NCBI RefSeq assembly: GCF_004364575.1
Contig: NZ_SOAG01000023.1
Coordinates: forward strand, 1,544-56,269
Source: Myroides indicus
Lineage (GTDB): Bacteria > Bacteroidota > Bacteroidia > Flavobacteriales > Flavobacteriaceae
Reading direction: 5' to 3'
Length of the DNA: 54,726 bases
Of the stretch, positions 17,101 through 25,616 are shown one piece after another. The notes under the pieces were generated by a model. It worked only from the letters and a program-made list of their open reading frames with translations. It did not search any database and was not told the DNA's origin. Numbering within the stretch: the first letter of the stretch is position 1; each line of letters begins with the position of its first letter. The position numbers and the translations under genes were made by a program.

Positions 17101-20062
17101 GGCTGCCGTAAAACACAATATGGCTTTATTTAAAGAAGAATCTCTTGTTTTACCGGAAAACAATAATAATACGTTAAAAATAGAAGTAGAGTCTTTTAGA
17201 GATAAAGTCCAACCCGGAGAACAGGAAAAATGGACATTAAAGATTTCGGGAGAGGGAAAAGATAAGGTGCTTGCAGAAGTATTGGCAAATATGTATGATG
17301 CCTCACTCGATCAGTTTACACCACATAATTATCACAGTTCTTTAGGAGAAGGGAAAAGAAGATATTATGCCAACGAGCCGGAGTTCGGTTATTCATCTTT
17401 TAGCAGTACGGAAAAGAAAACTTACTCTTATATTGTTTCCAATATCCCTTTTGTGGGAGTAAGAAGTAGTTTTAGCAATCCGGTTAATTTAAATATGTAC
17501 AATCTTAGTTTTGGCGGAAACAGATATACATTGATGAAGCAGAGCGTAAGAGGTGTTGCTGCCGATAGGGTTGTTGAAGAAGTAGCAAACAGTGCCCAAA
17601 TCGAGTCTGCTGATGGAAGACAGGACATTAATCCGCCGTCACCATCTGCTTTTAATGAAAATGATGAATTATCTCAAACTGATTATGGAGCAAAAGAAGA
17701 TAAAACTAAAGCAGATTTAGGTCAGGTGGCTGTCCGTAAAAATTTGCATGAAACAGCTTTCTTTTATCCGGTTTTACGCACAGATGAAAAAGGAAATGTA
17801 AAGGTTGAGTTTACTATGCCGGAAGCATTGACGCAGTGGAAGTTTATGGCTTTTGCCCATACAGAGGATTTGTCTTTTGGAAAAACCGAAAAATTAATTC
17901 GCACTCAAAAAGAGTTGATGGTTGTGCCAAATGCACCTCGGTTTTTACGTCAGGGGGATGTGTTGGAATTATCGTCTAAAATTGTGAATTTGTCTGAAAA
18001 TGATTTGTCAGGAAACATCAGTTTACAGCTATTTGACGCGTTTACAATGGAGCCAATAGACGATTTGTTTGAAAATACGGCTGAGCCAAAGTCATTTGAA
18101 ATGGCAAAAGGAAGTTCGGCTAATATCAGCTGGACGGTTCAGGTACCTAAGAATATAGACGCGGTAGTGTATAGAGTAGTGGCAAAAGCAGGTGATTACA
18201 GCGATGGTGAAGAAGCTGTATTATCGGTTTTGTCAAACAGAATGCTGGTGACAGAAACTATGCCGATTTCTGTTAAAGAAGGGCAAAATAAGCTGTTTAA
18301 GTTTGATAAGTATGAAACCCAAAATGAGTCCACGTTGGAAAACTTTAAACTGACGCTGGAAATGACGACTAATCCAGTGTGGAATGCCATTTTTGCGTTG
18401 CCTTACGTAATGGAATATCCGTATGAATGCTCAGAACAAATATTTAGCAAAGTATTTGCCAATGCTATGGCAACACAACTGTTAAACAGCAATCCACGTA
18501 TTAAAAGAGTGTTTGACGATTGGAACCGCAAAGAGCAACTGAAATCCAAACTGGAACAAAACGAAGAGTTAAAACAGATTTTGATAGAGGAAACTCCTTG
18601 GGTAAGAGAGGCAGAAAGTCAGGAGGAACAGATGAAGCGTTTGGCGGTATTGTTTGATTTGAACACTATGAGAATGCAGTTGAAAACCGCTTTTTCAAAA
18701 TTGGAAGAACAACAAAATAACGATGGAGGATTCCCTTGGTTTGCCGGAGATTCGTCCAATCTTTACATTACCCAGACTATTGTTGAAGGATTTGGAAATC
18801 TAAAAAAGATGGGTGTTTTAGATGCAGACTGGTTTGATGATTTAGGGATTGATTTTGAAAACATAATAAAAAACGCTGTTAATTATATGGATCAGCAGCA
18901 GAATGCTGTTTATCAGCGTCAAATTAAAGACAATAAGATCAGTGCTGATAATTTAGCAATCCATTATCTTTATGTGAGAAGCTTCTTTTTAGAGGATTTA
19001 AAAATCAGCGAAAAATATACTTCAATGATAAGTGCATACCGCAAAGGTCTGGAAGATACTGACCCAACAGGAAGTTTATATACAACTGCGATGAAAGCTG
19101 TAACTGCAAAGCGTTTCGGCTTGTCAAAAACAGCCAATTCGCTGGTCAGAAGCATGATGGAAAATGCAGTGTCTTCTGAAAATATGGGAACGTATTGGAA
19201 AGAAAATAGTGCGGGTTGGTTGTGGTATCAGGCTCCGGTTGAAACTCAGGTTATGATTATGGAAGCGGCACATGAAACCGACAGAGAAAAATATGCCGAT
19301 GCTATTGAAGATATGAAGGTATGGTTGTTAAAAAACAAACAAACTACTGCATGGACTTCAACCAAAGCCACTACACGTGCTGTATATGCTTTACTTAATA
19401 TCGGCAAATCGTGGATGGATTCAGAAAAAGGAATTGAAGTTAAAGTTGGAGGCTATCCGATAGATCTGAATCAAGAGGCTCAAATGGGAAGCGGATATTT
19501 TAAACAGTCATGGACAAAAGAAGAACTTAAGCCTAAAATGGGAATTGTAGAAGTGACGAAAGAGTCTCCGGGAGTTTCATATGGCGCAATGTATTGGCAG
19601 TATTTTGAAGATTTGGATAAAGTAACTTCGGCAAAATCAGAAATACAGTTTAACAAAAAACTGTATTTGAAAGCCAATACTGATCAAGGTCAGAAACTGA
19701 GAGAAATTACAGCGCAAACACCAATTAAAGTGGGGGATAAAATTACTGTTCGTTTAGAAATTACGGCTAATCAAGATATGGACTATGTTCATGTCAAGGA
19801 TATGAGAGCCAGTGGTTTTGAACCTGTCAATGTTTTTTCGGGATATCGCTGGAAAGGCGAGTTTGGTTATTATGAAGAAACCCGAGATGCCGCTACAAAC
19901 TTTTTTATTGCCAAGCTGAGAAAAGGGACATATGTTTTCGAATATGATTTAATAGCTAATAATGCCGGTACATTTTCTAATGGCATTACGACCATGCAAA
20001 ATATGTACGCACCGGAAATGAGTGCACATAGCGAAGGAATAAAAGTGGAGATAAAACCATAA
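14126..20062 (+). CDS. Bacterial alpha-2-macroglobulin (thioester-containing)
   Basis: A 1978-residue exported protein with signal peptide MKKISMLLMILAPIVGFG, then Gln. The N-terminal ~330 residues are helical and unlike the macroglobulin core. A series of beta MG domains follows, with ASIFTDRAIYRPGQVVYFKS near 545 as the classic MG2 hallmark. The bait/A2M region includes DEKGNVKVEFTMPEALTQWK. The thioester motif is intact: C1435-S-E-Q1438 within YPYECSEQ. Family knowledge: such proteins trap attacking proteases by thioester cross-linking in the periplasm. It is not next to pbpC, the common proteobacterial partner; the upstream neighbour is a secreted peptidase. It is longer than Escherichia coli YfhM (about 1650). 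Confidence 0.9.
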   Translation: MKKISMLLMILAPIVGFGQQPEKQIQELWNTIHQKEAEHEVKSLIPTINEVKELSKQFKDYPSLLKAMFYEAKINIVTQEDSEYNINQVIDQFKAESLAVSGISKAVTEVYIAKLYHLYYQENSYQVGRRTEVENPQSNDVRFWSAAEFTKEINKHYQTGLSLAKDNKSAEVGQWNDLFISENTLDIDFSKFSVYDALRLDYAGYLADYDWRLGESEREEAKKKSEELLEEVLKELQSKKDIKHFLYTKMYQLSVKTNADEVKEQYQQLLQKYPKEDILYLGYANYLNGKELVDLANQVNKLFPGSETAKKLEDLKKDTEKPQLSFRLKEYIMGDQSNPLLISYSNLNRVYIQVLKNTDGSQNRNNQQAYNLSDYKKLIAKYPVADQYEIVLNPFEDYASHNTVAELKPLTNGRYVVIMSSHPFKELEENKAALSIANLNVTPYLIVSGNKKARVYHRDTGKPLSDVSVVLANGAVRNNSKAYWETILKTDERGEIKLDFLKENTRLYLNVKEDEVYEVFPYYTWRNAEQTVEEETTVYNASIFTDRAIYRPGQVVYFKSIVSRTKGKAEKLAVSEEFTVELSDVNGEKVSSLQLKTNEYGSVNGEFVLPSGGRLGNFEITINRKEEQIGYASISVEEYKRPKFEVKLEKPKAIYRFNEDVKVNGNALAFSGANLDNAVVKYRVTRREVWPYWIWKNRYPTYNHVEEPIANGEVKTNPEGQFDFNFNAVAKSAFDKEKPRTYIYTVYVDVTDINGETHSSRSEIVVGDKVIELTHKLYGTVDAEQLSDIEIKTQTLNHVDYGVKGEFVLYELAPPYPVRLLDKSFNEKTDSQLFSYDEFVKLFPYTPYDNEWDMNNWKEGKEVFKTDFDTSKNTTLHFKNASQLKSGNYIVKAFIWENGEKTEFENRFIIQNSNKTENLNQLVELSADKKTYKAGDTAKIKLQSAEDDTYAVVTVMANDKILMQKVLQIGKKASFVEIPIKKEYEGEVAVQVAAVKHNMALFKEESLVLPENNNNTLKIEVESFRDKVQPGEQEKWTLKISGEGKDKVLAEVLANMYDASLDQFTPHNYHSSLGEGKRRYYANEPEFGYSSFSSTEKKTYSYIVSNIPFVGVRSSFSNPVNLNMYNLSFGGNRYTLMKQSVRGVAADRVVEEVANSAQIESADGRQDINPPSPSAFNENDELSQTDYGAKEDKTKADLGQVAVRKNLHETAFFYPVLRTDEKGNVKVEFTMPEALTQWKFMAFAHTEDLSFGKTEKLIRTQKELMVVPNAPRFLRQGDVLELSSKIVNLSENDLSGNISLQLFDAFTMEPIDDLFENTAEPKSFEMAKGSSANISWTVQVPKNIDAVVYRVVAKAGDYSDGEEAVLSVLSNRMLVTETMPISVKEGQNKLFKFDKYETQNESTLENFKLTLEMTTNPVWNAIFALPYVMEYPYECSEQIFSKVFANAMATQLLNSNPRIKRVFDDWNRKEQLKSKLEQNEELKQILIEETPWVREAESQEEQMKRLAVLFDLNTMRMQLKTAFSKLEEQQNNDGGFPWFAGDSSNLYITQTIVEGFGNLKKMGVLDADWFDDLGIDFENIIKNAVNYMDQQQNAVYQRQIKDNKISADNLAIHYLYVRSFFLEDLKISEKYTSMISAYRKGLEDTDPTGSLYTTAMKAVTAKRFGLSKTANSLVRSMMENAVSSENMGTYWKENSAGWLWYQAPVETQVMIMEAAHETDREKYADAIEDMKVWLLKNKQTTAWTSTKATTRAVYALLNIGKSWMDSEKGIEVKVGGYPIDLNQEAQMGSGYFKQSWTKEELKPKMGIVEVTKESPGVSYGAMYWQYFEDLDKVTSAKSEIQFNKKLYLKANTDQGQKLREITAQTPIKVGDKITVRLEITANQDMDYVHVKDMRASGFEPVNVFSGYRWKGEFGYYEETRDAATNFFIAKLRKGTYVFEYDLIANNAGTFSNGITTMQNMYAPEMSAHSEGIKVEIKP

Positions 20063-20073
20063 GCAGAACAGAG

Positions 20074-20112
20074 AAAAGAGGATGCAGATGACAAATGCAT
20101 CCTCTTTTTTTG
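20074..20112 (+). terminator. Strong intrinsic terminator after alpha-2-macroglobulin
   Basis: A 13-bp perfect stem (20074-20086 with 20096-20108) with a 9-base loop; the T run continues to 20112. Confidence 0.85.
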
Positions 20113-20190
20113 TGCGTTTTTCTTGATGTAGATTAAGTGATTAATCGGTAAAACAGCAGTAACTTTGAGTAAATATAAAAAGGAAAAGCA

Positions 20191-21066
20191 ATGAAAACAA
20201 GAAAGATAAAAAGAGTAGTTTCTCCTCGTCCGGCACATTTTGTTGGCGATGGATTTAGAGTTCATAACTTTATTCCGGGCATGCCTGATATGGATATGCA
20301 GCAGATGGATCCGTTTATTATGTTTGATTATAATTCTAAATTTGTGTTTCCGCCTTCACAAATACCCAAAGGTGTAGGAATACATCCGCATAAAGGATTT
20401 GAAACGGTAACCATTGCTTATAAAGGAAGGGTTGAACACGCAGACAGCAGTGGCGGAGGCGGAATTATCGGAGAAGGAGATGTACAGTGGATGACAGCAG
20501 CTTCGGGAGTTTTACACAAAGAATTTCACGAAACGGAATGGAGCAAAACCGGAGGCGAATTTCAGATGGTTCAGTTGTGGGTTAATTTGAAAAGTCAGGA
20601 CAAAAAAACTCCGGCTAAATATCAATCCATCCAAAATGCTCAAATAGCTAAATTTCCATTAGCGGATAAGATGGGCTTTATTGAAGTTATTGCCGGTGAA
20701 CATAAAGGAACAAAAGGTACGGCTTCTACATTCTCACCCGTTCATTTGTTGAACTTAAAAGCCCAACAAGGAGCCAAAGAGACTTTTAGCTTTACTTCAG
20801 GATATACAACGCTTTTGCTGGTATTGGAAGGAGAAGTAAAGGTTAACAGCACCGATATTGTGCCGGTTGATCATGTGGGGTTGATGGAAAAAGAAGGAGA
20901 AGAATTTGTAATAGAAGTTACAAAAGACGCTGTAGTTTTGGTTCTTTCGGGAGAACCTTTAAATGAACCAATCGCACATTATGGACCTTTTGTAATGAAT
21001 ACGGAACAAGAATTAGTAGATGCAGTTAATGATTTTAATTTAGGCAAGTTTGGTCAAATGATTTAA
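20191..21066 (+). CDS. Pirin family protein
   Basis: A 291-residue bicupin. The N-terminal cupin has the pirin metal site: H65 and H67 in GIHPHKGFETVT, then H109 and E111 in SGVLHKEFHE, with the spacing of human pirin. Bacterial pirins are cytoplasmic Fe/metal proteins, some with quercetin 2,3-dioxygenase activity; the physiological substrate is unclear. It stands alone between two terminators. Confidence 0.9.
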   Translation: MKTRKIKRVVSPRPAHFVGDGFRVHNFIPGMPDMDMQQMDPFIMFDYNSKFVFPPSQIPKGVGIHPHKGFETVTIAYKGRVEHADSSGGGGIIGEGDVQWMTAASGVLHKEFHETEWSKTGGEFQMVQLWVNLKSQDKKTPAKYQSIQNAQIAKFPLADKMGFIEVIAGEHKGTKGTASTFSPVHLLNLKAQQGAKETFSFTSGYTTLLLVLEGEVKVNSTDIVPVDHVGLMEKEGEEFVIEVTKDAVVLVLSGEPLNEPIAHYGPFVMNTEQELVDAVNDFNLGKFGQMI

Positions 21067-21082
21067 TAACAATTTACAATAC

Positions 21083-21119
21083 AAGTAAAACGGACTGCAA
21101 ACTGCAGTCCGTTTTACTT
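21083..21119. terminator. Bidirectional terminator between convergent pirin and M3 peptidase genes
   Basis: A perfect 17-bp stem (21083-21099 with 21103-21119) with a 3-base loop and A/T tracts on both sides. It lies in the 53-base gap between the two convergent stop codons, so it can serve both strands. Confidence 0.85.
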
Positions 21120-23141
21120 TTATTCTAATAATCCCGCTCGTTTTAATAAAGCATCCGATGAAGGTTCTTGCCCTCTGAACTTTTTGTATAAAGTCATCGG
21201 GTGGTCTGTTCCGCCTTGCGATAAAATATTATCTTTAAATTTGGTAGCGATTTTTTTGTTAAAAATACCATTTTGTTTGAAGTAGTCAAATGCGTCGGCA
21301 TCCAAAACTTCCGCCCATTTATAGGAATAATATCCGGCAGAATATCCCCCTGCAAAAATATGGGAAAAGGAAGTGCTCATTGCGTTTTCTGTCACGTCAG
21401 GATACATTTGTGTGGAGGCAAATTTTTCGTTTTCAAATGATTTTACGTTTTTGATGTTTTCTGGATTTTCAGTGTGCCAGCCCATATCCAACAAGCCAAA
21501 ACTCAACTGCCGAACGGTTGCTAATCCTTCCAGAAAATTAGAGCTTTCCTTGATTTTGTCTACGTATTCTTGCGGAATCGTTTCACCGGTTTGATAGTGT
21601 TTGGCGAATAAAGCAAGTGTTTCAGGTTCATATACCCAGTTCTCCATAATCTGGCTCGGCAATTCTACAAAATCCCAGTACACTGATGTTCCCGATAAAG
21701 TAGGATAGGTAGTATTGGCAAGCATTCCGTGCAAAGCGTGTCCAAATTCGTGAAATAGAGTAGTTACTTCGTTAAATGTAAGCAGTGAAGGCTTAGACGG
21801 AGTAGGGGGCGTAAAATTGCAAACGATAGAAACGTGCGGTCTTTCGTTTACCTTATCTTTTATCCATTGAGATTTAAAAGATGTCATCCACGCACCGTTT
21901 CTTTTTCCTTTTCGAGGAAAAAAATCGGCGTAAAAAATAGCAGTCAGATTGTTATTGTTGTCTGTAACCTCAAAGGTTTGAACGTCTTTGTGATATTTAT
22001 CGATAGTATGAACTTCTGTAAAAGTTAATCCGTATAATTTATTGGCGACCTCGAATGCCCCGTGCAAAACGTTTTCTAATTTAAAATAAGGTTTCAGGAC
22101 TTCATCGTCCAGATTAAAACGTTCTTGTTTCAGCTTTTCGGCGTAATAACTTCCGTCCCATTTTTGCAATTGCTCAATTCCGTCCAATTGTTTGGCGTAG
22201 GCAGTAAGTTCAGCAAATTCTTTGTCGGCGGCAGGTTTTGCTTTTGTCAATAAATTATTCAAAAAATCAAAAACTTGTTCGGGATTTTGCGCCATGCGTT
22301 CCTCCAAAACAAAAGCAGCGTGGCTTTTATAACCCAACAATTGTGCGCGTTGATTGCGCAGTTTTACAAGGTCTAAAACAATTTGCTCATTGTTGAATTC
22401 GTTGTTTTGAAAGCCTTTTTTTCCGTTGGCAATCGCGATTTCTTTTCGCAGTTCCCGATTTTTGATATAAGTTATAAAAGGGAGATAACTTGGGAAATCC
22501 AATGTAAAAATCCAGCCTTCTTTATCTTCCTGTTCTGCCAGGTTTTTGGCTGCTTCTTTTGTACCTTCAGGTAGTCCCTTCAAATCATTTTCATTCGTAA
22601 TATGCAGCTGATAGGCATTGGTTTCGACCAAAATATTTTCATTGAATTTTAGAGAAAGCAAGGATAATTGCGTATCTATTTCGCGTAATTCTGCTTTTTG
22701 TTCTTCATTTAATAAAGCTCCGTTGCGCACAAAACCTTTATATGTTTTTTCTAAAAGCGTTTTTTGTTCGGTAGTCAGGTTATTGACATCTGTATTTTCA
22801 AAAACGTATTTTACCCGTGCAAATAATTCGGGATTCAGTGAAATATCATTTCCAAAAGTTGATAGTTTTGGAGCTATGGATTGTGCAATTTTTTGAAGTT
22901 CCTCGTTGGTTTCGGCTGAATTAAGATTGAAAAAAATGTTAGAAATCCGGTCTAACTGCATTCCTGAAAAAGCCATCGCTTCAATTGTATTGGCAAAATT
23001 GGGGTTTTCGGGATTGTTGATAATTTTTTGAATTTCTTCTTTGGCATCGGCAATCGCTTGGTCAAAAGCCGGTTCATAATCTGATACATTGATTTTTGAA
23101 AACGGTGCCGTATCAAAAGCCGTCAATAATATATTTTTCAT
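21120..23141 (-). CDS. M3-family oligopeptidase (Dcp/oligopeptidase A-like)
   Basis: A 673-residue zinc metallopeptidase of the thimet family. The active site is HEFGH (464-468) in TLFHEFGHALHGML, and the third zinc ligand is E493 in DFVELPSQ. No signal peptide is visible (MKNILLTAFDTAPFSKI is not a typical leader), so it is probably a cytoplasmic oligopeptidase or dipeptidyl carboxypeptidase that finishes peptide turnover. The length matches the family. It shares a terminator region with pirin and lies downstream of purE, separated from it by its own terminator. Confidence 0.9.
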   Translation of the reverse strand: MKNILLTAFDTAPFSKINVSDYEPAFDQAIADAKEEIQKIINNPENPNFANTIEAMAFSGMQLDRISNIFFNLNSAETNEELQKIAQSIAPKLSTFGNDISLNPELFARVKYVFENTDVNNLTTEQKTLLEKTYKGFVRNGALLNEEQKAELREIDTQLSLLSLKFNENILVETNAYQLHITNENDLKGLPEGTKEAAKNLAEQEDKEGWIFTLDFPSYLPFITYIKNRELRKEIAIANGKKGFQNNEFNNEQIVLDLVKLRNQRAQLLGYKSHAAFVLEERMAQNPEQVFDFLNNLLTKAKPAADKEFAELTAYAKQLDGIEQLQKWDGSYYAEKLKQERFNLDDEVLKPYFKLENVLHGAFEVANKLYGLTFTEVHTIDKYHKDVQTFEVTDNNNNLTAIFYADFFPRKGKRNGAWMTSFKSQWIKDKVNERPHVSIVCNFTPPTPSKPSLLTFNEVTTLFHEFGHALHGMLANTTYPTLSGTSVYWDFVELPSQIMENWVYEPETLALFAKHYQTGETIPQEYVDKIKESSNFLEGLATVRQLSFGLLDMGWHTENPENIKNVKSFENEKFASTQMYPDVTENAMSTSFSHIFAGGYSAGYYSYKWAEVLDADAFDYFKQNGIFNKKIATKFKDNILSQGGTDHPMTLYKKFRGQEPSSDALLKRAGLLE

Positions 23142-23252
23142 AAAGATTTTTTGTATTTATATCCTCTAAAAATAAGGATTATTCCGTTAAGCAAGTATTA
23201 AAGGATAAACAGGTAAATGCTAAAACATTAAAATCGGACTAAGTATAAAGTC

Positions 23253-23276
23253 AAAAAAGAGGATTTTTCCTCTTTT
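23253..23276 (-). terminator. Intrinsic terminator after purE
   Basis: A hairpin with AAAGAGGA/TCCTCTTT-type arms just past the purE stop, with a T run on the minus strand. Confidence 0.7.
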
Positions 23277-23277
23277 C

Positions 23278-23760
23278 TTATTTCTTTAAATCCTCTGCCG
23301 CTTTTAAAACTGTTTCTTTGAGTCCTTGCTTGTAAGTGATCATTTTTTCTAATAATTCAGCATTTTGACTCGCTAATATTTGAACGGCTAATAAGCCTGC
23401 ATTTTTTGCTCCGTTTAAAGCAACGGTTGCCACAGGAACACCGCCCGGCATTTGTAAAATAGACAAAACTGAATCCCAGCCATCAATAGAATTACTTGAT
23501 TTTACAGGAACGCCAATTACAGGAAGCGGACTCATAGACGCTACCATTCCGGGTAAGTGCGCTGCACCGCCTGCTCCGGCAATAATAACATTGATACCGT
23601 TTATATGTGCATTAGTCGAAAAATTTACTAATTTTTCCGGAGTTCTGTGTGCAGATACGATATCTACGTGTGTTTCTACACCAAATTCGTGTAATATATC
23701 AATTGCTTGTTGCATTACCGGCATATCCGAAATGCTTCCCATTACTACTGCTACTTTCAT
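23278..23760 (-). CDS. purE: N5-carboxyaminoimidazole ribonucleotide mutase
   Basis: A 160-residue class I PurE. It converts N5-CAIR to CAIR in de novo purine synthesis. Diagnostic motifs: MGSISDMPVM (7-16), SAHRTPE (37-42, with the substrate His and Arg), GAGGAAHLPGM (62-72) and MPGGVPVATV. It lies 91 bases downstream of purK on the same strand; PurK supplies its substrate. It was probably cotranscribed with purK originally; the gap now holds short TAGC-type repeats. Confidence 0.95.
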   Translation of the reverse strand: MKVAVVMGSISDMPVMQQAIDILHEFGVETHVDIVSAHRTPEKLVNFSTNAHINGINVIIAGAGGAAHLPGMVASMSPLPVIGVPVKSSNSIDGWDSVLSILQMPGGVPVATVALNGAKNAGLLAVQILASQNAELLEKMITYKQGLKETVLKAAEDLKK

Positions 23761-23771
23761 TGTTAATGTTT

Positions 23772-23808
23772 TTTAGCTGTTAGCCTTTAGCTATTAGCGG
23801 TTAGGTTT
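23772..23808. repeat. Short TTAGCT/ATTAGC tandem-like repeat in the purE-purK gap
   Basis: Three imperfect units of a TTAGC-type motif (ttagctgttagc, ctttagctattagc, ggttagg) within 37 bases. Another run (atagctagctattt) follows next to the purK stop. The meaning is unknown. Confidence 0.4.
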
Positions 23809-23851
23809 ATAGGTTTATATGTCTTTATAATTTGTACTGAATAATAGCTAG

Positions 23852-25006
23852 CTATTTACTAATAACTCGAATCGTTTCCTTCACTTGTTGTGCTATTTTT
23901 CGTGCTTCTGTCATATTTTCGTTTACAATGGTTACGTGTCCCATTTTACGAAACGGACGGGTTTCTCTTTTTCCGTAAATATGTGGTGTAACTCCGTCAA
24001 CGGCCATGATCTTTTCAATATTTTCATAAATGACTTGTCCTGAATAACCTTCTTCACCAACTAAGTTTACCATGATTCCGGCAACCTTACTGTCGGTATT
24101 TCCTAAAGGTAAATCCAAAATTGCGCGGATATGCTGTTCAAATTGAGAAGTATAACTGGCTTCGATCGAATAATGTCCTGAATTGTGCGGACGCGGAGCC
24201 ACTTCATTGATAAGGATTTCATCATCCTGAGTTTGGAACATTTCTACTGCCAAAAGTCCTACATGATTATAGGCTTCAGAAACTTGTAAAGCAATTTGGC
24301 GGGCTTTTTGAGAAATATTTTCATCAATACGCGCCGGACAAATTACATATTCTACCTGATTCGCCTCAGGGTGGAATTCCATTTCTACCACCGGATAGGA
24401 TTTGATTTCGCCCGATGCCGACCGAGCAACAATAACTGCTAATTCGTTTTTAAACGGAATCATCATTTCTGCAATACACTCTGTTTGGGGTAATATATTT
24501 AAATCTTCAGCATTGCGAACTACTTTTACACCGTTTCCGTCATATCCGCCTTCTGTGGCTTTCCACACAAAAGGAAGATTAACAGAACCATTTTTTACTT
24601 CTGATTTTAATGCTTCTAAAGTAGCAAAGCGCTTGTAAGGTGCCGTCGGAATGTTATTTTGGATATAAAAATCTTTCTGATTGCCTTTGTTTTTGATCAG
24701 TCGAAGCGTTTTAGGCGAAGGATATACTTTTTTGCCTTGCTCTTCTAAGGCTTCTAAAGCTTCCAGATTAACATTTTCGATTTCAATAGTCAGAACATCT
24801 ACTTGACTTCCCAAATCCAGAACGGTTTGATAATCGGTCAGAGCACCTTGAAAAAACTTTGTAGCTCCAAACCTGCACGGGGCATCTGTACTTGGATCAA
24901 CTACATAAGTCTGTATGTCAAATTTACGAGTTTCAGTCAGTATCATCTTGCCCAATTGTCCGCCCCCTAAAATTCCTAATTTAAAATCTGAAGAAAAATA
25001 ATTCAT
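23852..25006 (-). CDS. purK: N5-carboxyaminoimidazole ribonucleotide synthase
   Basis: A 384-residue ATP-grasp ligase that makes N5-CAIR from AIR, bicarbonate and ATP, feeding PurE. The N-terminus LGILGGGQLGKMI is the PurK hallmark; the ATP-grasp core includes VWKATEGGYDGNGVKVV and EVAPRPHNSGHYSIEA, which carries the catalytic Asn/Arg/His segment. Length is normal. It starts at the ATG for MNYFSSDFKLG. Confidence 0.95.
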   Translation of the reverse strand: MNYFSSDFKLGILGGGQLGKMILTETRKFDIQTYVVDPSTDAPCRFGATKFFQGALTDYQTVLDLGSQVDVLTIEIENVNLEALEALEEQGKKVYPSPKTLRLIKNKGNQKDFYIQNNIPTAPYKRFATLEALKSEVKNGSVNLPFVWKATEGGYDGNGVKVVRNAEDLNILPQTECIAEMMIPFKNELAVIVARSASGEIKSYPVVEMEFHPEANQVEYVICPARIDENISQKARQIALQVSEAYNHVGLLAVEMFQTQDDEILINEVAPRPHNSGHYSIEASYTSQFEQHIRAILDLPLGNTDSKVAGIMVNLVGEEGYSGQVIYENIEKIMAVDGVTPHIYGKRETRPFRKMGHVTIVNENMTEARKIAQQVKETIRVISK

Positions 25007-25264
25007 TGTAATTGTATTGTTTCGACAAAGATAATTTAAAAATAGAATATTGAATTGCCGTTTTTATAATAAAAACAAATCGGATGACTGTATTTACAGT
25101 TGGATTGGAAGAGTAATCTAATTTATGAAGTGAATTGATTTCTTGTTTTTATTTGTGAAATTGTATTTTAATATTGATTAAAAAGGAATTTATTTTTATT
25201 TGAACGATAATTTTAAATATTAAATAAAAATTAAAATAATGTTTTTTAGTTAATAAATTTAACT

Positions 25265-25272
25265 TATATTTG
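25265..25272 (+). promoter_or_regulatory. TAnnTTTG promoter box for a possible small RNA
   Basis: TATATTTG, an exact -7 consensus, lies in the long purK-hpt intergenic region and is followed ~110 bases later by a strong terminator. The -33 element is only a T-rich stretch near 25242. Confidence 0.4.
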
Positions 25273-25278
25273 TTTTTA

Positions 25279-25420
25279 GAGTTGATCAAGTAAAAGGTTT
25301 TTGTGTTTGATATGTATTTGAAAATAATCTGGACGATAAAACTTAATAACTTTGGTTTTAGAGTTGGATTGAATTAGTTTGTTTTAAACGTAGCGTTGAA
25401 AAACGCTACGTTTTTTTATG
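25279..25420 (+). ncRNA. Putative small RNA or leader transcript between purK and hpt
   Basis: A ~140-base stretch lies between a perfect TATATTTG box and a strong terminator hairpin (25385-25418), upstream of and separate from the hpt promoter. No gene-sized frame lies between them. A 21-codon mini-ORF (25312-25377, MYLKIIWTIKLNN...) is the only open reading. It could be a small regulatory RNA, a leader peptide transcript, or a premature-terminated hpt leader. No known RNA family is recognised. Confidence 0.35.
25385..25418 (+). terminator. Strong intrinsic terminator in the purK-hpt gap
   Basis: A perfect stem AACGTAGCGTT / AACGCTACGTT around a short A-rich loop, then a run of seven T. The T run is on the plus strand only. 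No plus-strand gene precedes it within the gap. Confidence 0.8.
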
Positions 25421-25580
25421 CTTAAAAACGAATCAATAATTTTCTGCATTGAAAAATAATTAAAATGACTAAAATTAAAAAAATAAAAACCATTTTTATT
25501 TTTTTAATATAAAAATACAGATAAATAGACAAAAGGGAGCTAGTGTGTTTGAAATTGAATGAAAAATTGCTTTCTTTTTG

Positions 25581-25588
25581 TATATTTG
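25581..25588 (+). promoter_or_regulatory. TAnnTTTG promoter box for hpt-adk-obg
   Basis: TATATTTG, 28 bases before the hpt ATG, with TTG at 25555-25557 as a candidate -33 element. Confidence 0.55.
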
Positions 25589-25616
25589 CGAATTACGATG
25601 AAAATAGCGTAATGTC

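Noticed and set aside
25312..25377. 21-codon ORF as a real gene in the purK-hpt gap
   Set aside because: No supporting feature beyond an ATG. It is mentioned only as part of the possible small RNA and not called as a CDS.
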